DNA of 64,000 bases from Eubacterium limosum (GCF_000807675.2 NZ_CP019962.1:62001-126000), one strand, 5' to 3'. Positions 1 through 8,063 are shown, numbered from the stretch's first letter. Notes: generated from the letters alone by a model not told the origin. Translations and numbers: made by a program.

Positions 1-960
1 CGGCAGGAGGATTCCAGCTTTTTAAAGAAAAGAAAAAAATTATTATATGAAGTCATCAATCGACATCACCTTCAAATTATTCATACTTTTAATGCAAAGT
101 ATACGGCTTTAAAAAATCTTTTTTTGCGGGATATCAGCTTAAACTTAAACCATAAGGTTGACACCTGTTATATTCCCTTGCAGTTAGTCCCTAATTTTTT
201 ATCAGACATGCTCATTATAAAAGATAAGGCTGCATTAATTTGCCAGTTCAATGAGAGGTTTACCATACAGCGTTATGCCGAATATCATTCAGATATTCGA
301 ACGATCCGTTATTATCAACAATTCTATAATGATCTTAAATCGAAAAGCATCCCCATTTACACACAATACTACCTTGATCACTACGAAGACATCATTAACT
401 TTTTAAAAAGCAAGGTCTGTATTGAGGGCTGTTTATACTATATTTCTCCCCTGCCATTTCCATTTAATACCGATGTTAAAAGTCTTTTGAGGTATACGCT
501 TAACGCTCAGGATACCCTCCACATCTGGGAATCTGCATTAAAGCAAGGGCCGGTCAGGCATATTTACTGTATAAAAGATATTGAAAATTTTGTAAAAATC
601 ATACAAAAAAGCCCCGAACCAGAGGCTCAGGACTTACTCAAAATTTTTCTTAAACAAATTAGCGATCTTATGCATCTTGTTGGCAAATCTTCTGAATTTG
701 AAATTGCTCTTCTTCAGGAATTACCCAAAACAGAAGGAGCAAGCCCCATATTTCTGATTAAAGATAACCGCTATGCCCTCGGCTATAAATATGAAGCATT
801 TTCAGGACGTTTCCACGCCCTTATCTCAGAAGATTCTACCGCTGTGTTTATATTGTTCCAATACTATGATGAATTTTGGACAAATATCCCCTCAATTCAA
901 AAAAACAAGGATTGGATTATCAATAAATTAAAAGCTGTTTTCGAGCTTTCAAGGGAATAA
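1..960 (+). CDS. Hypothetical protein, 5' end cut off by the window
   Basis: The reading frame is open from base 1 and stops at 958-960, so the gene begins before the window; the TTG at 124 has no ribosome binding site and is probably internal. About 319 residues are visible. They are rich in Tyr, Ile, Lys and Phe, with no signal peptide or membrane segment and no motif I can name. The visible part starts with a short basic stretch (KKRKKLLYEVINRHH), which would suit the end of a DNA-binding domain, and many Clostridia regulators have a helix-turn-helix domain followed by a long uncharacterised C-terminal part of this look. That is a guess. Codon use is more AT-rich than in the genes to its right. 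Confidence 0.6.
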   Translation, partial: RQEDSSFLKKRKKLLYEVINRHHLQIIHTFNAKYTALKNLFLRDISLNLNHKVDTCYIPLQLVPNFLSDMLIIKDKAALICQFNERFTIQRYAEYHSDIRTIRYYQQFYNDLKSKSIPIYTQYYLDHYEDIINFLKSKVCIEGCLYYISPLPFPFNTDVKSLLRYTLNAQDTLHIWESALKQGPVRHIYCIKDIENFVKIIQKSPEPEAQDLLKIFLKQISDLMHLVGKSSEFEIALLQELPKTEGASPIFLIKDNRYALGYKYEAFSGRFHALISEDSTAVFILFQYYDEFWTNIPSIQKNKDWIINKLKAVFELSRE

Positions 961-997
961 AAATCCGCGAAAATACAATAACAAATTTATTTTATTT

Positions 998-1031
998 TTG
1001 TCACAATTTTGCCATAATCACATTCTATAAT
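998..1031 (+). promoter_or_regulatory. Promoter with imperfect 11-bp direct repeats
   Basis: A TATAAT -10 box lies at 1026-1031. Upstream are two adjacent 11-mers, TTGTCACAATT (998-1008) and TTGCCATAATC (1009-1019), and there is no -35 box at 17 bp. The layout resembles the SAPR-type sites found between 10 and 31 kb, but matches are poorer and the spacing to the -10 box is one base shorter when the repeats are set in the same phase. Possible distant member of that set. Confidence 0.35.
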
Positions 1032-1062
1032 AAAGACAAGAAAAAAATAAGGAGTGTTCCAA

Positions 1063-1515
1063 ATGAAAATGAACAAAAAAGTAATCGCTGGCTTTGTGGT
1101 TGGGGTGGTGCTGCTCACAGGCACCACAGCGCTGGCAGCCGGAAACGGCGGGCGTTTTATGCAGGAGTACGGCGCGCAGCACACCGCAGCTGTATGTGAT
1201 ACGGACGGCGATGGCCTCTGTGATGTCACCGGCAATCCTGTCGGTTCTGGCAACTGCTCTGGCAATGGCAACTGCACCGCTGCTCCAGCAGTGGAGACAA
1301 CCCAGGTTCCTGCTGACAGCACTGGAACGCCGGATACAGCTGTACCATCCACAGCAGGCCATCATGCCTACGGTGACAGCGACGGCGATGGAATCTGCGA
1401 TGTCACTGGCAATCCTGTCGGCACAGGCTGTCAAAATGGCAGCGGCAACGGACCCCGTGACGGCAGCGGCCATCACGGCGGGAACGGACGCGGCGGCGGA
1501 CGTCATTGCCAGTAA
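1063..1515 (+). CDS. Small secreted protein with two DxDGDGxCD loops
   Basis: This is a 150-residue exported protein. The start is ATG 1063, eight bases after AAGGAG; a GTG at 1054 in frame lies inside that ribosome binding site. Residues 1-24 form a signal peptide ending at ALA-AG. The mature part holds two near-identical units, DTDGDGLCDVTGNPVG and DSDGDGICDVTGNPVG, about 60 residues apart, separated by a Thr/Ala/Gly linker, and it ends in a Gly/His/Asn/Arg-rich tail. The Asp-x-Asp-Gly-Asp-Gly pattern is that of EF-hand, dockerin and thrombospondin type 3 calcium loops, and each unit carries a cysteine that could be disulfide bonded. Calcium binding is therefore likely, but the biological role is unknown. 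No membrane anchor or sortase motif is seen. Confidence 0.75.
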   Translation: MKMNKKVIAGFVVGVVLLTGTTALAAGNGGRFMQEYGAQHTAAVCDTDGDGLCDVTGNPVGSGNCSGNGNCTAAPAVETTQVPADSTGTPDTAVPSTAGHHAYGDSDGDGICDVTGNPVGTGCQNGSGNGPRDGSGHHGGNGRGGGRHCQ

Positions 1516-1530
1516 ACCAGCCAACGCATT

Positions 1531-1570
1531 AAAAAAGCATGGCGCCCCATTATACGGCGCCATGCTTTTT
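1531..1570. terminator. Bidirectional intrinsic terminator
   Basis: A perfect 10-bp stem, GCATGGCGCC (1537-1546) with GGCGCCATGC (1556-1565), is flanked by six A on the left and five T on the right. It can therefore end transcripts from the small secreted protein gene (+) and from the convergent DUF308 gene (-). Confidence 0.9.
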
Positions 1571-2922
1571 TATTTTCCGGGTTCAAGTTCTTTATTATAG
1601 ATTAGCGTTTCCTTTGAGTAAATGTGCCGCTCATAGACTTTAGTACCGGGCTTTTCAAGCTCACGCATCAAAAACTGATAATAGGCCCCGGGTGTTACGA
1701 TTCCAGGGATGACCGGCTTGTCAAAATTGGTGTTCTCAAACAGAGAATCCGCTACCTTGACACAGTTAGTATCCACAGCAAAGTAGGTTTTCAGGGTTCC
1801 TTTTTTAAATTTATAAAAGGTCGCATCGTTTCCTTTATAGATCTGGTCAGCGATGTCGCTATAGTCCTTTTCAGGCAGAAGTCCCTGCTCCATGAGCTGG
1901 GTATCGCAGTACCATTCCGCCATATTTTCCCGCATGATGTCAAAATTCTTTTTTATCTGGAGAAGCTCCTCCTTCTCAAAGGCCACCTTAAAGGCAATGA
2001 GCACCTTATCATCATGATAGACGGACTGCTTAAGATAGCGTTCCCGGTTGCATTTAAACAGCACCCCGTCACTGATCACCCCAAACAGACGGTAGCTGTG
2101 GCTGTCAAAATTGCCGTAGGCCACGGCTTCATCCCCCAGGATCAGATCCACATGGCCGAAGGACTCCATGAATTTTTTGGACAGGTGCACCAGTATTTCC
2201 ACGTTAAAGGGCGCGAGTCCCGCTGCCTTTTCGGGGATGGACACATTTTGTTCATGGAGATAGGCGTTGGCGTCTTCGGAAGCTACCTTGGCGTCATACT
2301 CTTTGAGCAGCCGCCTGGGCAAAAGTCCACCGATAACAGACGGAATGGCAAAGCGCAGCTTTCTCTGCATCTTCTTAGCCGTGGCCGACATTTTCTGCTG
2401 GGTCGATTCTTCGTTAAAGGTGTCAAAAATCATGGTAAAGCCATACCAAAGCACATAAATGCCTGCCACCAGCCCAAACCCAATGGCATTGAGACGGTTA
2501 TTAACCAGCATGAGAACCCCTGCCACCAGTGTGATCACTCCGTTCACAAAATAGGCGCCATAGTTTGGCGCGCCGTCTTTAAAATAAGTAACCGCAGACA
2601 CAAAACGAATGATAGAGTTCAGAATAATCCACCCGGCAAAAATGTCAGGAATCCAGCGCACCACCTTAAAGCGAAAGATAAAGAACGCAATGGCAAAGCC
2701 AAGGTTGACTATAGCTTCCAGCACCTCGCCCTGTCCCTTTATTTTCTTCTTATAGAGCACTGCCACCAAATTCATGAATGCAATGATCAGCAGAACCACA
2801 GCGATGAGCACCACCAGATCGGTGAGCGAGGTCTTTGGCCTCAGGATTAAAAATATCCCAGCCCCTATTACAAGCAAGCCGGCCAGCAGGCCGATGAGCT
2901 TTTGAGCAACCGTTTTTTCCAT
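1570..2922 (-). CDS. DUF308 (HdeD-like) membrane protein with a papain-like C-terminal domain
   Basis: The protein has 450 residues. Residues 1-175 form about six hydrophobic segments with the paired-helix pattern of the HdeD/DUF308 family, which in Enterobacteria is tied to acid stress. The C-terminal 250 residues are soluble. There, FGHVDLILGDEAVAYGNFDS (about residue 255) and DTNCVKVADSLF (about residue 390) look like the His and Cys motifs, in that order, of permuted NlpC/P60 (papain-like) enzymes such as the YiiX/DUF4105 group. If correct, this is a membrane-tethered cysteine hydrolase facing the cytoplasm or the envelope; the catalytic reading is inference. The start is ATG 2922 behind AAAAGGGG, with its own promoter just upstream. 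Confidence 0.7.
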   Translation of the reverse strand: MEKTVAQKLIGLLAGLLVIGAGIFLILRPKTSLTDLVVLIAVVLLIIAFMNLVAVLYKKKIKGQGEVLEAIVNLGFAIAFFIFRFKVVRWIPDIFAGWIILNSIIRFVSAVTYFKDGAPNYGAYFVNGVITLVAGVLMLVNNRLNAIGFGLVAGIYVLWYGFTMIFDTFNEESTQQKMSATAKKMQRKLRFAIPSVIGGLLPRRLLKEYDAKVASEDANAYLHEQNVSIPEKAAGLAPFNVEILVHLSKKFMESFGHVDLILGDEAVAYGNFDSHSYRLFGVISDGVLFKCNRERYLKQSVYHDDKVLIAFKVAFEKEELLQIKKNFDIMRENMAEWYCDTQLMEQGLLPEKDYSDIADQIYKGNDATFYKFKKGTLKTYFAVDTNCVKVADSLFENTNFDKPVIPGIVTPGAYYQFLMRELEKPGTKVYERHIYSKETLIYNKELEPGK

Positions 2923-2951
2923 TACTTTTCCCCTTTTTCCGTATTACCTCC

Positions 2952-2980
2952 ATTTTAACGCCTTTTGAAAGTTCACGCAA
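2952..2980 (-). promoter_or_regulatory. Sigma-A type promoter of the DUF308 gene
   Basis: On the minus strand, TTGCGT (2980-2975), a 17-bp spacer and TAAAAT (2957-2952) lie 30 bp before the start codon. The -35 box sits directly at the poly-U tail of the rubrerythrin terminator. Confidence 0.6.
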
Positions 2981-3019
2981 CTAAAAAACCCGTGGTGCCG
3001 TATTTTACGGCACCACGGG
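2981..3019 (-). terminator. Terminator of rubrerythrin
   Basis: A perfect 14-bp stem (2989-3002 with 3006-3019, three-base loop) is followed on the minus strand by six T. Confidence 0.9.
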
Positions 3020-3033
3020 TCTTGTTATTAACT

Positions 3034-3627
3034 TTAGTAGGTTTCAACAAACAGCTGGAAGTAAGAGCGGTCATGCTTGCAGGCAGGACATACCTGAGGT
3101 GCATCGTTGCCTTCATAGATATAGCCGCAGTTGCCACATTTCCATCTGACATCACCAAAGCGTTTGAATACTTTGCCCTGTTCAATGTTGGCAGCTAATT
3201 TCTTATAGCGGGTTTCATGCGCTTTTTCAGCCACACAGATCTGAGTAAAGGATTCTGCAATATCATCAAAGCCTTCTTTTTTAGCGGTTGCTGCGAAAGC
3301 TGGGTATAAGTCTGCCCATTCTTCCTTTTCGCCAGCAGCTGCGTTTAACAGATTGCTTTTAGTATCGCCTAATGCCACCGGATAGTCGGCATTGACATTC
3401 AGCATCATGGCTTCGCCGCCTTCTAATTCAGCAGCCATATATTTATAGAAAACTTCAGCATGTTCTTTTTCATTTGCTGCAGTTTCCAGGAAAATTTCCT
3501 GAATCTGTACATACCCTTCTTTTTTAGCCTTTGAAGCAAAAAATGTATAGCGGTTACGCGCCTGGCTTTCACCTGCAAATGCCTTCATCAAATTTGACAG
3601 GGTTTCCGTACCTTTTAATCTTCCCAT
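3034..3627 (-). CDS. rbr: Rubrerythrin
   Basis: A 197-residue cytoplasmic non-haem iron peroxidase that reduces hydrogen peroxide with electrons from NADH through rubredoxin-type carriers, part of the oxygen defence of anaerobes. The N-terminal 140 residues are a ferritin-like four-helix domain carrying the di-iron ligands in ESQARNRY and NEKEHAE and a second pair in FTQICVAEKAHE. The C-terminus is a rubredoxin domain with CGNCGYIYEG and CPACKHD supplying the four Cys ligands. The length is typical of the family. The start is ATG 3627 with AAGGAGG eight bases upstream. It is a monocistronic gene with a strong promoter and a strong terminator. Confidence 0.97.
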   Translation of the reverse strand: MGRLKGTETLSNLMKAFAGESQARNRYTFFASKAKKEGYVQIQEIFLETAANEKEHAEVFYKYMAAELEGGEAMMLNVNADYPVALGDTKSNLLNAAAGEKEEWADLYPAFAATAKKEGFDDIAESFTQICVAEKAHETRYKKLAANIEQGKVFKRFGDVRWKCGNCGYIYEGNDAPQVCPACKHDRSYFQLFVETY

Positions 3628-3667
3628 TGGTAAATTCCTCCTTGATTTTAATATTGTTGGTTTCTTT

Positions 3668-3696
3668 ATTATAACGCGATCTCAAGGAAATTTCAA
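3668..3696 (-). promoter_or_regulatory. Rubrerythrin promoter
   Basis: Minus-strand TTGAAA (3696-3691), 17 bp, then TATAAT (3673-3668), 40 bp before the start codon. A near-consensus housekeeping promoter. Confidence 0.8.
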
Positions 3697-3731
3697 ATTA
3701 TTTCACCGGCTAATTTAGAATAATTTTATTT

Positions 3732-5501
3732 TTACTTAATATGCTTAATAAAATCTACCAGGGATTCGGCGGCGACAAAAGGACCGTCCTGTTCAAAGCC
3801 CGGGATTCCAAGCTGTGTACGGATAACGCCAATCTTAATGCCCTTTTCCTTCATACGTTTGAAGTAGTTTTCCGCGATCTTTTCGTGTTCGCTTTTTAAC
3901 TGTACCGCGCCGAAGGGGTTCGCGAAATAGGTGGTTGTGATGCCCACTTCGCCGGTGGTTCCCTTAGCCATACGCTTGCCCTCTGAGAATACTGCCAGAG
4001 CGGTATCCAGGTCGTCAAACATTTCGATAGGCGCGTGTGCATCGTCAATTTTCTCATAATTATTAATGTAGAAAATATAATCGACTGGAGTGGAAGCCGA
4101 AATTTCTTCATAGGTCATCTGAGGTACGATCACCCGAGCGTTGACGATGTTAGGGTTCATGAAAATCGAGCGGTCCATGGTGCTGTAGGCGTAGCCTGGC
4201 TGAAGGTCATCCAGACGGACAAACGCCCCGATTTCTGTCCCCACAGCCATGAGCTCGTCTTCCTTGTTAAAATGTAAGGAGCCCATATCGTCAATAAGGA
4301 TATCCACGTCGCAGCCCAGCTCTTTGGGCAGCTTGTGAATGGCCTCCAGGGTTTCGGACTTGCCGGCGCCGCTGTCCCCGACCAGCATGATGTTTACTGG
4401 TTTTTCACCGGCCAGACGGATTTTGGCGAAAGCGCCGTGAATGGGCAGCCAGAAGTTTTTAATCTGGATAATGTTGTGCAGGGTCAGAATCATTTTCTTC
4501 ATGTATCCAAAGTAGTCAATTTCCGGGTCGTTTGGCAGCATGCCGTAGTATACGCCGTCCTCCTTAACCACAAAGCCGCGCATCTCGTCTTCTTCAAAAA
4601 GGCTCTTGTCCAGGCCGAAGAAAACCGCACCGTCTGGCTTCTTGTGCAAAAATTCCTCTGGTGTTGCCAGTTCGAAAAGATTGAACAGGCCAGCGCCCAG
4701 CTCCAGAAAATCTTTATGGCAGTACGCGATGATCAGCAGACGTCCCGCCTTCACCGGGATGGCATACCAGGATTCGGAATCCATGTAAAAGCGTTCCAGA
4801 ATCTTTTTGTCCTTCTTGATGGGGAACACCCCGTTACGCTTGCTGGACTGGGTGTAGAAAATAACCGGCGGCTCGAAAATGGCTTCCCATACATAGGGCA
4901 CACGGTACAGCGAGTCGTTTTTACTTTTGATGTCATTTGGAAAGTCAAAGTGGTCGACCAGAAAAGACACCTGGGCGCCCGAGGGCAGCTGGCGGTAAAT
5001 ACTGAGACTCTTGCCGGTAACGTTATACAGGATGTTACGGTATAAATCCAGCACCAGCTTTTTTAAAGAATCGTTGTTGGAGGCCAGCGAGTGAGCCTTG
5101 GAACGTTTTGCGCCGTCATCCGGGTTGTAGGTTTCGTTCTTAACCATAAAACGCTGGATATTACGCCAGTAGTTGTAAAAGCCTTCGAGAAAATCCAGCA
5201 TGATGGCGGTGTACTCGTCCACGCCGTACTGGATATCAAAATAATCGCTGCGCATAACGTCTTTCAGAGGCTTCATGTTGAGCAGGGTCACAAAATCCCG
5301 GAATTTTTCCAAATCAAAGGATTTGTTTTCATCACGGAAGGGGATAACTGCCTTCAATTTTCTTGAATGCCGGATTTCAAGCTCATTTACAAAGGTGGTG
5401 ATCATTTTTCCAAAGGTTTTAGACTGCAAAACCCGACTGACATTCGTAAACTTCAAATCGCCATTGATCACAATGCTGCGATGTACATTCATATTTTCCA
5501 T
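3732..5501 (-). CDS. PEP carboxykinase/HPr-kinase-like P-loop protein
   Basis: The protein has 589 residues. Residues 1-350 show no familiar domain. At about residue 372 it has MLVGDSGAGKSET, a P-loop of the type found in HPr kinase/phosphorylase (GxSGxGKSE) and related to ATP-dependent PEP carboxykinase. A following DILIDDMGSLHF stretch could be the second metal-binding motif. It lacks other PEPCK signatures I would expect, so gluconeogenic PEPCK activity is doubtful; a protein or metabolite kinase is equally possible. It starts 17 bp after the HAD phosphatase gene, so the two are probably co-transcribed, which suggests opposing kinase and phosphatase roles (inference). Start ATG 5501 follows AAAGGAAG. 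No clear terminator is seen before the rubrerythrin promoter. Confidence 0.7.
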   Translation of the reverse strand: MENMNVHRSIVINGDLKFTNVSRVLQSKTFGKMITTFVNELEIRHSRKLKAVIPFRDENKSFDLEKFRDFVTLLNMKPLKDVMRSDYFDIQYGVDEYTAIMLDFLEGFYNYWRNIQRFMVKNETYNPDDGAKRSKAHSLASNNDSLKKLVLDLYRNILYNVTGKSLSIYRQLPSGAQVSFLVDHFDFPNDIKSKNDSLYRVPYVWEAIFEPPVIFYTQSSKRNGVFPIKKDKKILERFYMDSESWYAIPVKAGRLLIIAYCHKDFLELGAGLFNLFELATPEEFLHKKPDGAVFFGLDKSLFEEDEMRGFVVKEDGVYYGMLPNDPEIDYFGYMKKMILTLHNIIQIKNFWLPIHGAFAKIRLAGEKPVNIMLVGDSGAGKSETLEAIHKLPKELGCDVDILIDDMGSLHFNKEDELMAVGTEIGAFVRLDDLQPGYAYSTMDRSIFMNPNIVNARVIVPQMTYEEISASTPVDYIFYINNYEKIDDAHAPIEMFDDLDTALAVFSEGKRMAKGTTGEVGITTTYFANPFGAVQLKSEHEKIAENYFKRMKEKGIKIGVIRTQLGIPGFEQDGPFVAAESLVDFIKHIK

Positions 5502-5518
5502 AAATAACTTCCTTTCTT

Positions 5519-6181
5519 CTATCCTTTTACTATCTCAACCAGCTCCATCATATGGTCCACCACAGCGATGGCGCCGGCGTTCAGCAGCTCTTCGCGGGTA
5601 CCGTTGCCAAAGGCCACGCCCGCCGCGTCAATCCCGCAGGCGTGGGCGCCCTCAATATCATAGTAACGGTCTCCCACCATAAGCACATCGGCTTTTTTCT
5701 CAGGCGTATGATAACTGTAATCCTCTAAAAAGGCGTTGATGATCTCGATCTTATTGGTCCGTGTGCCAGCTGTATCAGGACCGTATACATGATCTTCATC
5801 AATGTTGACCTCGGATTTTCCCACGATCTGCCGGGCTGTAGGTTCCCCCTTATTGGTGCAAATGCCAACTGTACAACCTAAACTCCGCAGCGCCTTCACC
5901 GTTTCGGCGGCTCCGTCAAAGAAAGGGTCCTTATACATACGTCCATGGGTCACGTATTCCTCTTGGTAAAAATCGTGTCCCCGCCAGCCGTCTTCCTCGC
6001 TGTAACCGTAATATTTCGTAAAGACCTGCTCAATGGGCGGGCCGATGAGGGGCTCGATGTCCTCAATTTTGGGATCGGGATACCCCAGCTTCTCCAGCGC
6101 GTACTCAAAGGAACGCCAGACTCCCTCCTTGGAATTCAGCAATGTGCCGTCCAGGTCAAACAATACGCAATGATACTTCAT
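5519..6181 (-). CDS. HAD-family phosphatase (phosphoglycolate phosphatase-like)
   Basis: A 220-residue haloacid-dehalogenase-fold hydrolase of the Gph/PpaX/YjjG type. Motif I is FDLDGTLLNS (nucleophile Asp at residue 8, acid/base Asp at 10), motif II is GICTNKGE, and motifs III/IV are the Lys of the K-ADVLMVGDRYYDIEGA segment with its Asp pair. A helical cap between motifs I and II (residues 15-85) is of the C1 type. The natural substrate cannot be read from sequence; phosphoglycolate, pyrophosphate and serine-phosphorylated HPr are known for relatives. The start is ATG 6181, six bases after GGAGG; a GTG at 6187 is too close. It leads the operon with the P-loop kinase-like gene. Confidence 0.85.
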   Translation of the reverse strand: MKYHCVLFDLDGTLLNSKEGVWRSFEYALEKLGYPDPKIEDIEPLIGPPIEQVFTKYYGYSEEDGWRGHDFYQEEYVTHGRMYKDPFFDGAAETVKALRSLGCTVGICTNKGEPTARQIVGKSEVNIDEDHVYGPDTAGTRTNKIEIINAFLEDYSYHTPEKKADVLMVGDRYYDIEGAHACGIDAAGVAFGNGTREELLNAGAIAVVDHMMELVEIVKG

Positions 6182-6200
6182 GAACACCCTCCTTCAATCG

Positions 6201-6232
6201 TCCCATTGGGATGAAAATAATCCCATCGGGAT
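6201..6232 (-). repeat. Two palindromic TCCCATNGGGAT boxes in the HAD leader
   Basis: TCCCATTGGGAT (6201-6212) and TCCCATCGGGAT (6221-6232) are spaced exactly 20 bp apart. Each is nearly palindromic, and together they can also pair as one long RNA hairpin with eleven of twelve pairs. They lie between a TATAAT box (6264-6259, minus) and the ribosome binding site of the HAD gene, and upstream of cysK on the other strand. They could be a tandem operator or an RNA element. Confidence 0.5.
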
Positions 6233-6437
6233 ACCTCTTCTCAGTATGACTGTCTCTCATTATAATACAAATGTCTCTCAAATAAAAGCTTTTCTTGGCT
6301 GCAAAAGGTTTTCAGCTTTGTTTTTTCTCAAATTACCCGTGCAGTCCATTGCTTTTTGTACTATAATGTTATGCAGGAATGAATCCATTTTCACCATTTT
6401 ATATATAAAGGACAAAGATACAGAAAGGAAGCACAAC

Positions 6438-7340
6438 ATGCAGCAGATTCACGACAATATTTTAGAGACCATCGGACGCACCCCCATGGTGCGCCTCAAC
6501 CACTTAAGCCCAAACCCTGGGGTAGAAATCATCGCCAAGGTAGAGGGGTTCAACCCCACAGGCAGCATCAAGGACCGAATCGCTCTCAAGATGATCGAAC
6601 AGGCCGAAGAGGAAGGCACGCTGACAAAGGATAAAACCATCATCGAACCCACCTCTGGAAACACCGGTATCGGCCTGGCCATGATCGGCGCTGTCAAGGG
6701 CTATGATGTGGAAATCGTGATGAGCGAGGCTGTTTCCATCGAGCGGCGCAAGATGATTCAGGCTTTTGGCGCCAAGGTCACCCTGACCGCTCCGGACAAG
6801 GGTACTGACGGCGCGATCTGCCGGGTACGGGAGCTGCTCGCGGAAAATCCGGACAAATATTTTAACCCGAACCAGTTCAGCAACGAATACAACAAGCTGG
6901 CACACTACACCACCACCGCCGAAGAAATCTGGGAACAGACCGACGGAAAGGTCACTCATATGGTTTCATCGCTCGGGACCTCAGGCACCATCATGGGCAT
7001 CGGCATGGGCCTTAAAAGCCATAACCCGGATGTTCAGATCGTGGAGGCCCACCCGGTAAAGGGCCATTACATCCAGGGGCTTAAAAATATGGAGGAGGCC
7101 ATTGTTCCCGCCATTTATGACCCGGATAAAATCGACACCCACATCATGGTAGAGTCTGAGATCGCCTTTGATTACGCCAGACAGATTGTGATGAAGGAGG
7201 GCATCTTCGTGGGCATGAGCAGCGGCGCGGCCATGTATGCGGCCTGCGAGGTCGCAAAAACTCTGGATTCGGGGCTGATTGTCGTCATCTTCCCAGACAG
7301 GGGAGAAAAATACTTAAGTACGGATTTATTTAAGCTGTGA
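6438..7340 (+). CDS. cysK: Cysteine synthase (O-acetylserine sulfhydrylase)
   Basis: A 300-residue PLP enzyme that makes cysteine from O-acetylserine and sulfide. Lys45 in the motif GSIKDR is the Schiff-base lysine; PTSGNTGIG (about residue 73) is the substrate-binding loop and GTSGTIMGIG binds the PLP phosphate. The length fits CysK/CysM. The frame is open far upstream, but ATG 6438 preceded by AAAGGAAG is the only start that fits the conserved N-terminus (ILETIGRTPMVRL). A TATAAT box is at 6362-6367. It is divergent from the HAD-kinase pair. Confidence 0.95.
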   Translation: MQQIHDNILETIGRTPMVRLNHLSPNPGVEIIAKVEGFNPTGSIKDRIALKMIEQAEEEGTLTKDKTIIEPTSGNTGIGLAMIGAVKGYDVEIVMSEAVSIERRKMIQAFGAKVTLTAPDKGTDGAICRVRELLAENPDKYFNPNQFSNEYNKLAHYTTTAEEIWEQTDGKVTHMVSSLGTSGTIMGIGMGLKSHNPDVQIVEAHPVKGHYIQGLKNMEEAIVPAIYDPDKIDTHIMVESEIAFDYARQIVMKEGIFVGMSSGAAMYAACEVAKTLDSGLIVVIFPDRGEKYLSTDLFKL

Positions 7341-7412
7341 GCCGTCTGATTTTCTTTTAGGCTCAGCCGAAATGTGGTATAATAATAAGAAACTAAACGC
7401 AGGAGGTTTACA

Positions 7413-7967
7413 ATGATCGCAATCATTATAATCATTGCCATTATCGTCATTCTTGCCCTTGTTGTAATGGGCAGCTACAATGGCCTTGTCAAAACAAAAA
7501 ACCAGGCGGAGGAAGCATTTTCCACCATGGACGTGTATATGAAAAAACGGTACGACCTGATCCCCAATCTGGTGGAAACCGTCAAGGGCTATGCAAGCCA
7601 TGAATCCCAGACACTGGAAAAAGTAACCGCGGCCCGCAACGCAGCCATGACTGCTTCATCCATCGATGAAAAGCTGAAAAACGAAAACGCACTGACTGGC
7701 ACCTTGAAAAGTCTGTTCGCCGTTGCTGAATCCTATCCGGATCTCAAGGCCAACACCAACTTCATGGATCTGCAGCGTCAGCTTCAGACCATTGAAGAAG
7801 ACATTGCCAATTCACGGAAATACTACAACGCTTCTGTGAAAAACCTGAACAACAAAATTGAAATGTTCCCGAGCAGCATCATTGCAGGAATGTTCCATTT
7901 TGAAAAGAAACCTTATTTTGAAGTGTCTTCTCAGGAAGAGCGCGAAAACGTCAAAGTACAATTTTAA
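7413..7967 (+). CDS. lemA: LemA family protein
   Basis: A 184-residue protein with an N-terminal membrane helix (residues 2-21) and a long helical domain with the family signature KRYDLIPNLVETVKGY (about residues 44-59) and the ending FEVSSQEERENVKVQF. LemA proteins are small membrane proteins of unclear function, usually encoded next to a DUF2207 or TPM protein, as here. The start is ATG 7413 after AGGAGG. A TATAAT box with an extended TG lies at 7378-7383. Confidence 0.93.
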   Translation: MIAIIIIIAIIVILALVVMGSYNGLVKTKNQAEEAFSTMDVYMKKRYDLIPNLVETVKGYASHESQTLEKVTAARNAAMTASSIDEKLKNENALTGTLKSLFAVAESYPDLKANTNFMDLQRQLQTIEEDIANSRKYYNASVKNLNNKIEMFPSSIIAGMFHFEKKPYFEVSSQEERENVKVQF

Positions 7968-7987
7968 ATCAACGGACCATTAAGCTT

Positions 7988-8039
7988 GGAGAATTGAGAA
8001 TTAAAAGAACAAAAGCTTTAATTCTCCATTCTCCTTTTT
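7988..8039 (+). terminator. Terminator/attenuator between lemA and the DUF2207 gene
   Basis: A 19-bp stem with one mismatch (7988-8006 with 8016-8034) is followed by five T. It sits inside the lemA operon 24 bp before the next start codon, so it should reduce read-through into the DUF2207 gene. Confidence 0.8.
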
Positions 8040-8063
8040 ACATTCTTTTAAGGAGGTGCACCC

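Noticed and set aside
1018-1563. Long minus-strand frame opposite the small secreted protein
   Set aside because: It is the antisense of a signal-peptide protein with a good ribosome binding site, runs across the terminator, has no start site and gives Ala/Thr-rich low-complexity sequence.
1624-2850. 408-codon plus-strand frame
   Set aside because: Fully antisense to the DUF308 gene; the protein is His/Gln-rich with no domain and no ribosome binding site. Caused by codon bias of the real gene.
3732-5501. Gluconeogenic PEP carboxykinase (pckA)
   Set aside because: Only the P-loop region is alike; the rest does not show PckA signatures, so the enzyme name is not justified.
6339-6367. Repeat-type promoter before cysK
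   Set aside because: Only one weak 11-mer (TCCATTGCTTT) is in register and the second position does not match; judged chance.
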